From contig NZ_CP054839.1 of the NCBI RefSeq assembly GCF_018141105.1, forward strand, positions 6,699,411 through 6,763,410: a stretch of 64,000 bases of DNA, in the 5' to 3' direction. Shown one piece after another: positions 11,785-19,776 of the stretch. Position 1 is the stretch's first letter. Each line of letters begins with the position of its first letter. Source of the stretch: Saccharopolyspora erythraea. GTDB taxonomy: Bacteria > Actinomycetota > Actinomycetes > Mycobacteriales > Pseudonocardiaceae. A program made the position numbers and the translations under genes. The notes beneath the pieces were generated by a model. It saw only the letters and a program-made list of their open reading frames with translations, ran no database searches and was not told the DNA's origin.

Positions 11785-13194
11785 TCACCGTCGGTGATCC
11801 GCTGCTCCGATCCGGGGCCGCATCGCTTCCGCGAAGCGGAAGACCGCGTCCGGGCCACCCGCGGGATGCGTGTGCAGATACGAAGCGTGAACTCCACTGT
11901 GGACGAATCCCTCGGCGGTCACGCCACCGGCCCGCCAGCGCCACGCCGGCCGCTCTCCTGCACCGGGTTCCAGGACGGTGCGGTGGAACTCGTGGCCGCT
12001 CGTGCGCTCGCCCTCGGCGAAGAGCACCGAGTCGGTCGCGGCGACCGCGTCCCGGTACCCGAGCGTCAGCTTCGGTGACATCGCCGCACGGGCCCGCAAC
12101 ACCCCGCACATCGGATGCCCGTCGAGCTCGTCCACCAGGTACAGCAGCCCGCCGCACTCGGCGTGCACCGGGCCGCCGGACGCCGCGAACTCCGCGATGT
12201 CCTTGCGCAGCAGGGAGTTCGCCGACAGTTCCGCGACGTGCTGCTCCGGGAATCCGCCAGGCAGCACCAGTCCGGCGGTACCGGCCGGAAGCCGTTCGTC
12301 GCGCGTCGGGTCGACCACGACGACCTCCGCTCCGGCCGCGGCGAGCAGCTCCACGTGCTCGGCGTAGCCGAAGGTGAACGCCGGGCCGCCGGCGACCGCC
12401 ACCACCGGACTCCCGTCGACGCGGCGCACCTCCGCATCCGCGCACCAGACCTCGCCGGCGAGCGCGGGAGCGGAATCAGCAAGCGCGGCAACGGAATCGA
12501 GGTCCACCGACTGCTCCACGACGTCGGCCATGGCCGACACCACGCGGGTCGCCTCCCCGCCGTGCTCGGCCGCGGTGACGAGCCCGAGGTGCCGCGACGG
12601 CACGCGCAGTCCCTCGGCGCGGGGCAGCGCGCCGAACACCGGCAGGCCCGCCACTTCGGCCGCCTCCCGCAGGACCTCCTCGTGGCGCGCCGAACCGACC
12701 CGGTTGAGGATCACGCCACCGAGCCGCACCCCCGGCTGGAACGTCCGGAAACCGTGCAGCAGCGCGGCCAGGCTCTGGCTCTGCCCGCTGGCGTCGACGA
12801 CGAGCACGACCGGCGCGTCGAGCAGCCCGGCCACGTGCGCGGTCGAACCGAAGGCCGGACCGTCACCGCCGGTTCCGATGCGGCCGTCGAACAGCCCCAT
12901 CACGCCTTCCACGACCGAGAGGTCTGCCCCTGCGGCGCCGTGCTTGAACAACGGCACGATCCGCTGCTCGCCGACGAGAACCGGGTCGAGGTTGCGCGCC
13001 GCACGGCCCGCCGCGACCCGGTGGTAGCCGGGGTCGATGTAGTCGGGCCCGACCTTGAACGGCGCGACCGCGGCGGACCTGCGCCGCAACGCCGCCAGCA
13101 GCCCAGTCGCCACCGTCGTCTTGCCGTGCCCGGAACCGGGCGCCGCCACGACGATCCGGGCGAACCCGGACGGGCCCGCGGGGGCGCTCACCAC
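11785..13194 (-). CDS. cobB: Hydrogenobyrinic/cobyrinic acid a,c-diamide synthase
   Basis: A 469-residue two-domain amidotransferase. Residues about 12–200 hold a DTBS-like ATPase domain (APGSGHGKTTVATGLLAAL P-loop, KVGPDYIDPGYH, EGVMGLFDGR). The C-terminal half is a class I-type glutaminase with the nucleophile Cys in VHAECGGLLYLVDEL and the conserved GHEFHRT near the end. It amidates the a and c acetate side chains before cobalt insertion in the aerobic route. The first of two tandem GTG codons (13194) is preferred because AAGGG lies 6 nt ahead. The start lies within the cobO 3' end, indicating translational coupling with cobO. Confidence 0.95.
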   Translation of the reverse strand: MVSAPAGPSGFARIVVAAPGSGHGKTTVATGLLAALRRRSAAVAPFKVGPDYIDPGYHRVAAGRAARNLDPVLVGEQRIVPLFKHGAAGADLSVVEGVMGLFDGRIGTGGDGPAFGSTAHVAGLLDAPVVLVVDASGQSQSLAALLHGFRTFQPGVRLGGVILNRVGSARHEEVLREAAEVAGLPVFGALPRAEGLRVPSRHLGLVTAAEHGGEATRVVSAMADVVEQSVDLDSVAALADSAPALAGEVWCADAEVRRVDGSPVVAVAGGPAFTFGYAEHVELLAAAGAEVVVVDPTRDERLPAGTAGLVLPGGFPEQHVAELSANSLLRKDIAEFAASGGPVHAECGGLLYLVDELDGHPMCGVLRARAAMSPKLTLGYRDAVAATDSVLFAEGERTSGHEFHRTVLEPGAGERPAWRWRAGGVTAEGFVHSGVHASYLHTHPAGGPDAVFRFAEAMRPRIGAADHRR

Positions 13195-13802
13195 TCGATG
13201 CCCTTCTGCCCCTTCTGCCCCTCGTCCATGGGGTGCTTGACCTTCGTGGTCTCCATGACCAGGTCGGCGGCGTCGATCAACGCGTCCGGGGCGTAGCGGC
13301 CGGTGATCACGACGTGCTGGTGCCCGGGGCGGTCGCGCAGGGTGCTGACGACCTCGTCGACGTCCACCCAGCCCCAGTGCAGCGGATAGGTGAACTCGTC
13401 GAGCACGTAGAGGCCGTGCTGCTGCTCACCGATCCGGCGGGCGATCTCGCGCCAGCCGTCGAGCGCGGCGGCCGCGTGGTCCTCCTCGCTGCCCTTCTTC
13501 CGGGCCCACGACCAGCCCTCGCCCATCTTGTGCCACTCGACCGGCCCGCCTTCGCCGGTCTCGTCATGCAGCTTGCCCAGCGCACGGAACGCCGACTCCT
13601 CGCCGACGCGCCACTTGGCCGACTTGACGAACTGGAACACCCCGATGGACCAGCCCTGGTTCCAGCCGCGCAGCGCCATGCCGAACGCGGCGGTCGACTT
13701 GCCCTTCATCTCACCGGTGTTCACCACGACCAGCGGGCGGTTGCGCCGCTGGCGAGTCGTCAGTCCGTCGGCTGGCACTGTCGATGGCTGTCCCTGAGGC
13801 AT
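13188..13802 (-). CDS. cobO: Cob(I)yrinic acid a,c-diamide adenosyltransferase (CobO/BtuR type)
   Basis: The 204-residue protein matches CobO closely: RPLVVVNTGEMKGKSTAAFG contains the P-loop variant of the family, followed by FVKSAKWRVGEESAF, LYVLDEFTYPLHWGW and VVITGRYAPDALIDAADLV. It transfers the 5'-deoxyadenosyl group from ATP to the corrin cobalt. It heads the cobO–cobB–cobM–cobL–cbiG run on the minus strand, separated from the chelatase gene upstream by 282 bp that contain strong hairpins, so its promoter probably lies at 13803–14084. Length is typical. Confidence 0.96.
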   Translation of the reverse strand: MPQGQPSTVPADGLTTRQRRNRPLVVVNTGEMKGKSTAAFGMALRGWNQGWSIGVFQFVKSAKWRVGEESAFRALGKLHDETGEGGPVEWHKMGEGWSWARKKGSEEDHAAAALDGWREIARRIGEQQHGLYVLDEFTYPLHWGWVDVDEVVSTLRDRPGHQHVVITGRYAPDALIDAADLVMETTKVKHPMDEGQKGQKGIEW

Positions 13803-13932
13803 GCTCCGACCCTAAGCCAAGTGGCGCCGATCTCAGCGGCCCCGGTCGGGGGGCATCCGTCCGCGGCAGCCAGGCCATCAGGACGCGGTAGCGGGACGAT
13901 CAGACCGCGCGACCGCGGTTGCCCCGGGAACG

Positions 13933-13988
13933 AAAAGGCCCTCGCGCTCAACCAGCCTGGGGGTTACCGGGAGCGCGAGGGCACTTTT
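13933..13988 (-). terminator. Strong hairpin with U-tract behind the chelatase gene
   Basis: GCCCTCGCGCTC at 13938–13949 pairs perfectly with GAGCGCGAGGGC at 13971–13982 (12 bp). The flanking AAAAG (13933–13937) can pair with CTTTT (13984–13988) around one bulged base. On the minus strand the stem is followed by CCTTTTCG. It ends about 100 bp beyond the chelatase stop and sits before cobO, so it most likely terminates the chelatase transcript. The A/T symmetry makes it bidirectional in form. Confidence 0.75.
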
Positions 13989-13991
13989 CAG

Positions 13992-14016
13992 GTCCACCCC
14001 TGGGGGTCAGGTGGAC
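13992..14016 (-). terminator. Second hairpin behind the chelatase gene
   Basis: GTCCACC at 13992–13998 pairs with GGTGGAC at 14010–14016, 3 nt from the larger hairpin. The tandem arrangement suggests a two-part terminator between the riboswitch-controlled chelatase gene and cobO. An attenuator or folded leader for cobO is the alternative. Confidence 0.45.
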
Positions 14017-14084
14017 GCGAACACCGTACCAACCGGCCTGCGAGACCCGTACGCGAGATCTCCAATCTCGTAATCAAAACGAGA

Positions 14085-16172
14085 TCAAGCCGCGCGCGAA
14101 CCGCCGTCCCGCACGGCGCGCACGACACCGGCGACGTTGTCGGCCGACAGTTCCTCCAGCCGCAGGCACGGCGCCGAGAGCGCGCCGGCGAGCCGGTCGG
14201 CGAGCCCCAGCCGCACCATCCCGTTCTCGCAGTCGACGACGACCGAGGCCACACCGGCGTCGGCGAGCAGCCCCGCCGAGCGCACCGCGTCGTCGACCGC
14301 ACGGCGGGCACGTCCGTCCACATTGGACCTCAGTGGGACCGTCGCCTTGCCGTCGGTGAGCAGCACCAGCAGCGGACGGCGGCGCGGGTCGCGCGTGCGC
14401 TCGGTACCGATGACCTTGTGCGCCTTGAGCAGTCCGTCGGCCAGCGGCGTGCGCCCGCCGGTGCGCAACCTCCGCATCCGGACCGCAGCGGTGTCCACAG
14501 AGGACGTGGGCGGCAGCGCCACCTCAGCGGAGTCGCCGCGGAAGGTCACCACCCCGACCTTGTCCCGGCGCTGGTAGGCGTCGCGCAGCAGGGAGAGCAC
14601 GGCACCGCTGACTGCCGACATCCGCTCGCGGGCCGCCATCGACCCCGACGCGTCGACCACGAACAGCACCAGGTTGCCTTCCCTGCCCTCGCGGACGGCG
14701 TGCCGCACGTCGTGGCCGCGGAGCACCAGCCCGGGACCGCTGCGCCCGCGCGCGGACTGATGCGGCGCCGCGGCGCTCAGCGTCGCGGGCAGGTGGATGC
14801 CATGTCCGTCCACTGTGGAAGCGCGTACGGCGCGGCCGGTGCGCGACCGCGAGCGCGAGCGCCTGCCGGGCGCTCCCTCACCGACACCCGGCACTTCCAG
14901 CAACCGAGCCCGGAACGCCGCCGCGGGCGGCGCGGGCGGACGCTCCGACGGGGCCTTGCGGCGCGGCTCACCGCCCTCCTCCGGGCTGGCTTGACCGCCA
15001 CCCGGACCGCCGTCCGGGCCGTCGTCGTCCGGGCCGCCATCGTCGGGGCCGGATGCGCCACCCGGACCGCCTTCATCCGGATCGTCGTCGCCGGACTGCT
15101 CGTCCCGCTCGTCGCCGGACTGCTCGTCGCGCTCGTCCTCCGGCGGGTTGTCCGCGTGCTGGGCGGCATCGGAGAGCGCCTGCTGCAACTGCTCCTCCTC
15201 CACCCCGGGCTCGTCGAACGGGTCGCGGCGCCTGCGGTGCGGCAGCGCGAGACGGGCGGCGGCCTCGACGTCGGCCTCGGCCACCGACTCAGCGCCGCGC
15301 CAGGCCGCGTGCGCCACCGCCGTCCGGGCGAGCACGAGGTCGGCGCGCATGCCGTCGACCTCGAAGGCAGCGCACAGCGCGGAGATCCGCCGCAGCTCGG
15401 AGTCCGGCAGCACCACAGAGCCGACCCGTTCCCGGGCGGCGGCGATCCGCTTGGCCAGGTCGGCGTCCTCGTCCTCCCAACGGCGGGCGAACCCAGCCGG
15501 GTCGGCCTCGAACGCCAGCCGCCGCCGCACCACCTCGGTCCGCGTCGGCACGTCGCGGGAGGCCGTGACGTGGACCGTGAGGCCGAACCGGTCGAGCAGC
15601 TGCGGCCGCAGCTCGCCCTCCTCGGGATTCATCGTGCCGACGAGCAGGAACGAGGCGGCGTGGGCCACCGAGACACCCTCGCGTTCGACATGCGCGCGTC
15701 CCATCGCGGCGGCGTCGAGCAGCAGGTCGACGAGGTGGTCGTGCAGCAGGTTCACCTCGTCGACGTAGAGAACGCCGCGGTGGGCGGCCGCGAGCAGACC
15801 GGGCTGGTAGGCGCGGACGCCGTCGGTGAGGGCGCGCTCCAGGTCCAACGAGCCGACCAGGCGGTCCTCGGTCGCGCCGACCGGGAGCTCCACCAGCCGC
15901 GCGGGGCGGACCGACGAGGCGGTGCCGTCGTGCGGGCCGTCGGGGCACCGCGGGTCGGCGTCCAGCGGTGCGCAGCCGAAGCGGCAGTCCGGCACCACGT
16001 CGAGCTCGGGCAGCAGCGCGGCCAGCGCGCGCACGATGGTCGACTTGGCGGTGCCCTTCTCGCCGCGGACCAGGACCCCGCCGATGCGCGGGTGCACCGC
16101 GTTGAGCAGCAGGGCCAGCCGCAGGTCGTCGTGTCCGACCACGGCGGAGAACGGGTAGCGCACAGCGGTCAT
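14085..16172 (-). CDS. Putative cobaltochelatase AAA+/VWA subunit (ChlI–ChlD-like)
   Basis: A 695-residue fusion of the two chelatase ATPase-type subunits. Residues about 8–320 are the AAA+ module: Walker [10 protein letters not shown] at 37–45, Walker [15 protein letters not shown], sensor [20 protein letters not shown]. Residues about 335–400 form an acidic, Gly/Asp-rich linker. The C-terminal von Willebrand A domain has the MIDAS motif DASGS starting at Asp507. With CobN this replaces the CobS/CobT pair. The ATG at 16172 has GAGGAAGG upstream. A cobalamin riboswitch precedes it, which supports a cobalt rather than magnesium role, and no bacteriochlorophyll genes are seen. The gene is followed by two hairpins. 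Confidence 0.92.
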   Translation of the reverse strand: MTAVRYPFSAVVGHDDLRLALLLNAVHPRIGGVLVRGEKGTAKSTIVRALAALLPELDVVPDCRFGCAPLDADPRCPDGPHDGTASSVRPARLVELPVGATEDRLVGSLDLERALTDGVRAYQPGLLAAAHRGVLYVDEVNLLHDHLVDLLLDAAAMGRAHVEREGVSVAHAASFLLVGTMNPEEGELRPQLLDRFGLTVHVTASRDVPTRTEVVRRRLAFEADPAGFARRWEDEDADLAKRIAAARERVGSVVLPDSELRRISALCAAFEVDGMRADLVLARTAVAHAAWRGAESVAEADVEAAARLALPHRRRRDPFDEPGVEEEQLQQALSDAAQHADNPPEDERDEQSGDERDEQSGDDDPDEGGPGGASGPDDGGPDDDGPDGGPGGGQASPEEGGEPRRKAPSERPPAPPAAAFRARLLEVPGVGEGAPGRRSRSRSRTGRAVRASTVDGHGIHLPATLSAAAPHQSARGRSGPGLVLRGHDVRHAVREGREGNLVLFVVDASGSMAARERMSAVSGAVLSLLRDAYQRRDKVGVVTFRGDSAEVALPPTSSVDTAAVRMRRLRTGGRTPLADGLLKAHKVIGTERTRDPRRRPLLVLLTDGKATVPLRSNVDGRARRAVDDAVRSAGLLADAGVASVVVDCENGMVRLGLADRLAGALSAPCLRLEELSADNVAGVVRAVRDGGSRAA

Positions 16173-16223
16173 GCGTGCAGTTCCTTCCTCGGGTCTCGGG
16201 CGCCCCGGGTGGTGGGAACAAGG

Positions 16224-16375
16224 GGTGGCAGTGTCCTGACTCCCGGCTCGCCGCGTCCCTCCGGCCTTCCCAGGTCGCCCCGGTGGCTCGCGGGGGAGGT
16301 CCGCTCCCCGGTCACAGTGGCGCCGGCCGTGCCGGACTCCAACCGGCTTCCTGACGCACTCCTTGCTTTGACCAC
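16224..16375 (-). promoter_or_regulatory. Cobalamin riboswitch upstream of the chelatase gene
   Basis: On the minus strand the segment contains GGAAGCCGGTTGGAGTCCGG, the core GCCACTGTGACCGGGGAGCG (around 16303–16323), GGGAAGGCCGGAGGGACGCG, and the B12 box GGGAGTCAGGACACTGCC near 16228–16246. Order and spacing match class I cobalamin riboswitches and the B12 core is identical to that of the copy at 6711–6873. It ends about 50 nt before the start codon at 16172, so it probably represses chelatase expression when B12 is ample. Confidence 0.93.
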
Positions 16376-16700
16376 CGTGCATCGTCGCAGACCGCGATCA
16401 CCGGCGAGGGCACGGCGTAACGAGAACCACTACTCCGGCGGATCGCCTCGGCCCGTCAACGGCGCGATGCGCAGGGCATTTCCGGGGCGGTGCATGTCCT
16501 GGGCATCGGACACGGCTGCATCAGGGAGTCCGTTCCAAGGCGCTCCCGCGCGCGGGACACCGCTCTTCCCCGAACCCGCCAGGGCTGCTCGGCTCCGCTC
16601 CGCCGGTTGCCGCCGCTCGCCACCTGGCCGCCCGCGTCGGGCTCGTCGCAGCCCGATCCGCCGGCACGGCAGCTACGCACCGTCTCCGGCGCGCTCGCCG
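16376..16700. other. Intergenic stretch without recognisable gene
   Basis: These 325 bp separate the second riboswitch from the GNAT gene stop. Open frames crossing it have no homology I recognise and no good start sites. The promoter of the riboswitch-controlled chelatase transcript must lie in its left part, but no clear −35/−10 pair stands out. Confidence 0.5.
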
Positions 16701-17237
16701 CTACCTCGCCGCGCCGCCGACCGTCGGGTTCGCGGTGCGAGTGCGCGGGTCGCGTCGCATCTCGATGTGCGGAATCCCGTCCTCCAGGTACTCCTCGCCA
16801 TCCTCGACGAAGCCGAAGGAGCGGTAGAACTCCAGCGCGTAGGTCTGCGCCGAGAGCACCGCGGGCTCGCGCTGCACCTCGGCGACGGCGGCCCGCATCA
16901 GCTTGCGGGCGAGCCCGAGACCGCGCGCGCTCTTGGCGGTGCAGACCCGGCCGATCCGGAAGGTGCCGTCGGGGTCCTCCAGCAACCGCAGGTAGCCGAG
17001 CACGTAGCCATCTGCTGAATCGATCCAGAAGTGGCGAGTCGTGGTTTCCAGATCACGACCGTCCAACTCGGGGTAAGGGCACTCCTGCTCGACCACGAAG
17101 ACGTCAACGCGCAACCGCAGCATCCGGTAGAAGTCTTCGGCATCGAGATCCGCCGTGTAGGCGCGGTGCACAGAGGTCGCAAGAGGCTGAAGGGTCACCC
17201 TTACCTGGATATCACAACCGACCCCCGACAACCGCAT
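16701..17237 (-). CDS. GNAT family N-acetyltransferase (ElaA-like)
   Basis: Up to 178 residues. The fold elements follow the ElaA/GNAT pattern: LRVDVFVVEQECPYPELDGRD, then GYLRLLEDPDGTFRIGRVCT, the acetyl-CoA pyrophosphate loop region AKSARGLGLARKLMRAA, and a C-terminal ALEFYRSFGFVEDGEEYLEDG–PHIEMRRD. The substrate is unknown. The start is uncertain: the ATG at 17237 gives 178 residues, while a GTG near 17204 would fit the family start better. The gene stands alone between the chelatase control region and a protease gene; neighbours give no functional clue. Confidence 0.85.
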   Translation of the reverse strand: MRLSGVGCDIQVRVTLQPLATSVHRAYTADLDAEDFYRMLRLRVDVFVVEQECPYPELDGRDLETTTRHFWIDSADGYVLGYLRLLEDPDGTFRIGRVCTAKSARGLGLARKLMRAAVAEVQREPAVLSAQTYALEFYRSFGFVEDGEEYLEDGIPHIEMRRDPRTRTANPTVGGAAR

Positions 17238-17335
17238 CCACGAGCACTCGGAGTTGCTAACAACACCCTCCGCAGCGGATGAGTCCGCCGCAGGTCACAC
17301 GCACCCCGGCTACCGGAAGCGCCAAGCCCGCCGCC

Positions 17336-18109
17336 TCACGCTCCCGCGATCTCGCCGGCGTAGGTCGCCAGCCGCGTGTAGACACCCGGCTGCTCCGGCC
17401 GTCCACAGCCCACGCCGTACGACACGACCCCGACCAGGCGCCCGTTGACCACGTACGGGCCACCCGAGTCACCCCCGCACGCATCCCGCCCGCCCTCGGG
17501 CGTGCCCGCGCAGAACATCGACGACCGGTCGAAGCCGGCGTAAGCCCGGCCGCACTCGGCGTCCGGGGTGACAGGCACCTCGACGGAACGCAGCACCGAC
17601 GACTGCGCCCCCGACTCGGACGTGCGGCCCCAGCCGTAGACCCGGCCGACCGTCCCGGTCTGGTACGGCGCGGTCTCCCCCTGCCCGACGAGCGGGAGGA
17701 CGCGGTAGTCCACCGGGGTCCGAAGCGTCAGGACCGCGACGTCGTGCCCGCTGGCGAAACCCTGGTACCGCGGGTGGACCCACGCGGCGTCGACGGCACT
17801 GACGACCCCCTCCTGCGTCCGCAGGTCGGACCGTCCGACGACCGCGCGAAGGCCGCCGAGCGGACGTGGCTTGCCGGTCGAAAGATCGATGGTGCAGTGC
17901 GCGGCGGTCACCACCTTGATCGGACTGAGGAGCGCACCGCCGCAGAACTGGCGGTCCGATTCGTCGGTGAGCGCCACGATCCACGGCGCCTCGGCGGCCG
18001 AGGTCTCCGAACCCCCGAGCACACGCGCTTCGGGCTCCGCAGCCGCGGCGGCGGCCGGGTAGACCCCCGCGAGCACGGTCACAGCCCCCGTCGCCAACAG
18101 CCGCCGCAC
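17336..18109 (-). CDS. Secreted trypsin-like serine protease
   Basis: From the GTG at 18109 the protein has 257 residues: a signal peptide (RRLLATGAVTVLAGVYPAAA), an activation site at RVLGG (29–33), and a chymotrypsin-fold domain with catalytic His71 (TAAHC), Asp123 (GHDVAVL) and Ser215 (CGGDSGGP). Cys pairs are typical of S1 enzymes. The frame stays open for a further 257 codons upstream to 18880, through a repeat-rich region, so the true start is unclear. The signal-like segment just before the protease domain favours the short form. No ribosome binding site settles it. A second S1 protease lies at 23141–23950, only about 35% alike by eye. Confidence 0.85.
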   Translation of the reverse strand: MRRLLATGAVTVLAGVYPAAAAAAEPEARVLGGSETSAAEAPWIVALTDESDRQFCGGALLSPIKVVTAAHCTIDLSTGKPRPLGGLRAVVGRSDLRTQEGVVSAVDAAWVHPRYQGFASGHDVAVLTLRTPVDYRVLPLVGQGETAPYQTGTVGRVYGWGRTSESGAQSSVLRSVEVPVTPDAECGRAYAGFDRSSMFCAGTPEGGRDACGGDSGGPYVVNGRLVGVVSYGVGCGRPEQPGVYTRLATYAGEIAGA

Positions 18110-18229
18110 CCGCCTGGCAGCACGAGATGCCTCGCCCTCGGAAGCGTGGCCCGCCACCGCAACCAGCCCGACGACCTCCCGGCGGCCCACCGCCACCCCA
18201 GCGCACTCGCCCACCTCATCCGGGGCCGC

Positions 18230-18499
18230 CACCGCACGCCAGGCAGCCACCTCACGCCGGGCCTTCACCTCACGACCAGCGTCGGCCGCACGCCGCACCT
18301 TCACCTCGCCACCGGGCACCACCACACCCCGGACAGCCACCTCACGCCGGGCCTTCACCTCACGAGCAGCTGCGGTCGCACGCCGCGCCTTCGCCTCGCC
18401 ACCGGGCACCACCGCACGCCGCGCCTTCACCCCTCCACCAGGCGCCACCGCACCCCGGACAGCCACCTCGCCACCAGGCACCACCACGCCCCGGACAGC
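18230..18499. repeat. 36-bp imperfect tandem repeats upstream of the protease
   Basis: The stretch is built from about seven imperfect 36-bp units. In the minus-strand frame that leads into the protease they read as 12-residue units such as KARRAVVPGGEA, KARRATAAAREV and KVRRAADAGREV, each starting K/V-A/V-R-R/G. The units stay in phase with the protease frame over the whole array, with one unit lengthened. On the plus strand the same DNA gives His/Pro-rich repeats. Confidence 0.75.
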
Positions 18500-19140
18500 C
18501 TCGCCATCGGCCGCCACGGCCTCACCGGGAGCGACCTCAGCCGCGAGCGCTCCCCCACGCCCGGCGGCCGCGCCAACTCGAGCCACGCCGCTATGCCCGT
18601 TGACCGCCACGCCGCTTCCTGGTTCCCCGGCGCTCCCAGCTGCCGCCACGCCGCCCCGAGGCGCTCCGCCGTGGGCCGCCTCAGCGCGGACCGCCGCCTC
18701 GCCCTGCTCCGTGACTACAAGGCCAGGCGCCCCAACACGGGACCCCGCTCCGCCACTCCGTCGGCGATCCGCCCACACCTCCCCCGAGCCGGTGGACGTT
18801 CCAGCCGATCCGACGCTGTGCCGTGTGCCGTGCCGCACGTCGAGCCTCCACCTCTCCCTGGCCGAGCGATGACGGCACACCGTAGCGAGCCGACTACCCG
18901 AACATCACGAGGCACAACTCACACGTCGACAAGAAAATATTTCGTTAAGATGGTCTGCGGCGGGAAATCTTGCGGGACAAGCCCTGCTGGCCCGTTGCTC
19001 ATCCGCCTCGCCCCAACACGATCCCGGCGCTCCGCGCGATCCGGGGTCGTCCGCCTGCGCCGATGCAGGACCAGATCCACCAGATCAAGTGACACCCGGT
19101 CGTGCGGGGCGATGCCGCACGCCCCAGAAGGAGGGACCGA
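18500..19140. other. Region between protease and LysE gene
   Basis: Beyond the repeat array no recognisable gene is visible. The open minus-strand frame continues to 18880 with Gly/Ala/Val-rich, low-complexity sequence. Around 18930–18975 there is an unusually AT-rich patch (CAAGAAAATATTTCGTTAAG) for this genome, a plausible promoter zone for the divergent genes on either side. Confidence 0.4.
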
Positions 19141-19776
19141 ATGTTGCTGGACCTGACCACCGTGCCCGCGTTCCTGCTCGCGAGCGCGGTGGTCATCCTG
19201 ACCCCCGGCGTCGACGCCTTCCTGCTGCTGCGCACGTCGCTGCGCTCGGGCGTCCGGCCCGGGCTCCTCACCCTCGCCGGCATCCACACCGCGAGCATCG
19301 TGCAGGTCGCGGCGGTGATCTCCGGCCTCGGCGCGTTGATCACGCGGCAGCCCGCGGTGCTGGCCGCGCTCAAGTGGATCGGCGCGGCGTACCTGATCTA
19401 CCTTGCCGCGACGATCCTGCGCGGTCTGTGGCTGACCAGGAAGGAGTCCGCCAACGGCGCGCTCGACGCCACCCCCGCGCCGGACCCCGCGAACCCGTAC
19501 CTGCGCGGGCTGCTCAGCAACATCACCAATCCGAAGATGCTGCTGTTCAGCCTGGCGTTCCTGCCGCAGTTCGTCGGCGCCGCGGCCAACCCCGCGCTGC
19601 AACTCGTCGCGCTGGGCGTGATCTTCCTCGTCCTGGCCGCCATCTGGGAGCTGACCATTGTGCTGGCGGCGGCCCGGATCGCCGACCGGCTACGGCACCC
19701 GCGGGTCGCCAAGTCGCTCGACATGGTCAGTGCCGCGGCGTTCCTGACGATCTCGGTCGGGCTCGTCGCGGGCTGA
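19141..19776 (+). CDS. LysE/RhtB-family amino-acid exporter
   Basis: A 211-residue membrane protein with five to six hydrophobic segments. The LysE signature is present near the N-terminus (ASAVVILTPGVDAFLLLRTS), followed by WIGAAYLIYLAATILRG and the conserved LLSNITNPKMLLFSLAFLPQF. The family exports amino acids or small metabolites; the substrate here cannot be told. The ATG at 19141 has GAAGGAGGG upstream. Its 3' end overlaps the convergent MFS gene by 87 bp. Confidence 0.93.
   Translation: MLLDLTTVPAFLLASAVVILTPGVDAFLLLRTSLRSGVRPGLLTLAGIHTASIVQVAAVISGLGALITRQPAVLAALKWIGAAYLIYLAATILRGLWLTRKESANGALDATPAPDPANPYLRGLLSNITNPKMLLFSLAFLPQFVGAAANPALQLVALGVIFLVLAAIWELTIVLAAARIADRLRHPRVAKSLDMVSAAAFLTISVGLVAG

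Noticed and set aside
13920-14020. tRNA-like fold
   Set aside because: Stems are present but no acceptor, anticodon and T-loop arrangement can be formed.
13233-17018. Plus-strand open frame of 1261 codons
   Set aside because: It lies opposite cobO, the chelatase and two regulatory RNAs, and has no domain; its length reflects missing stop codons in GC-rich DNA.
18230-18499. CRISPR array
   Set aside because: The repeats are imperfect, contiguous and without spacers; they read in phase with the downstream frame.
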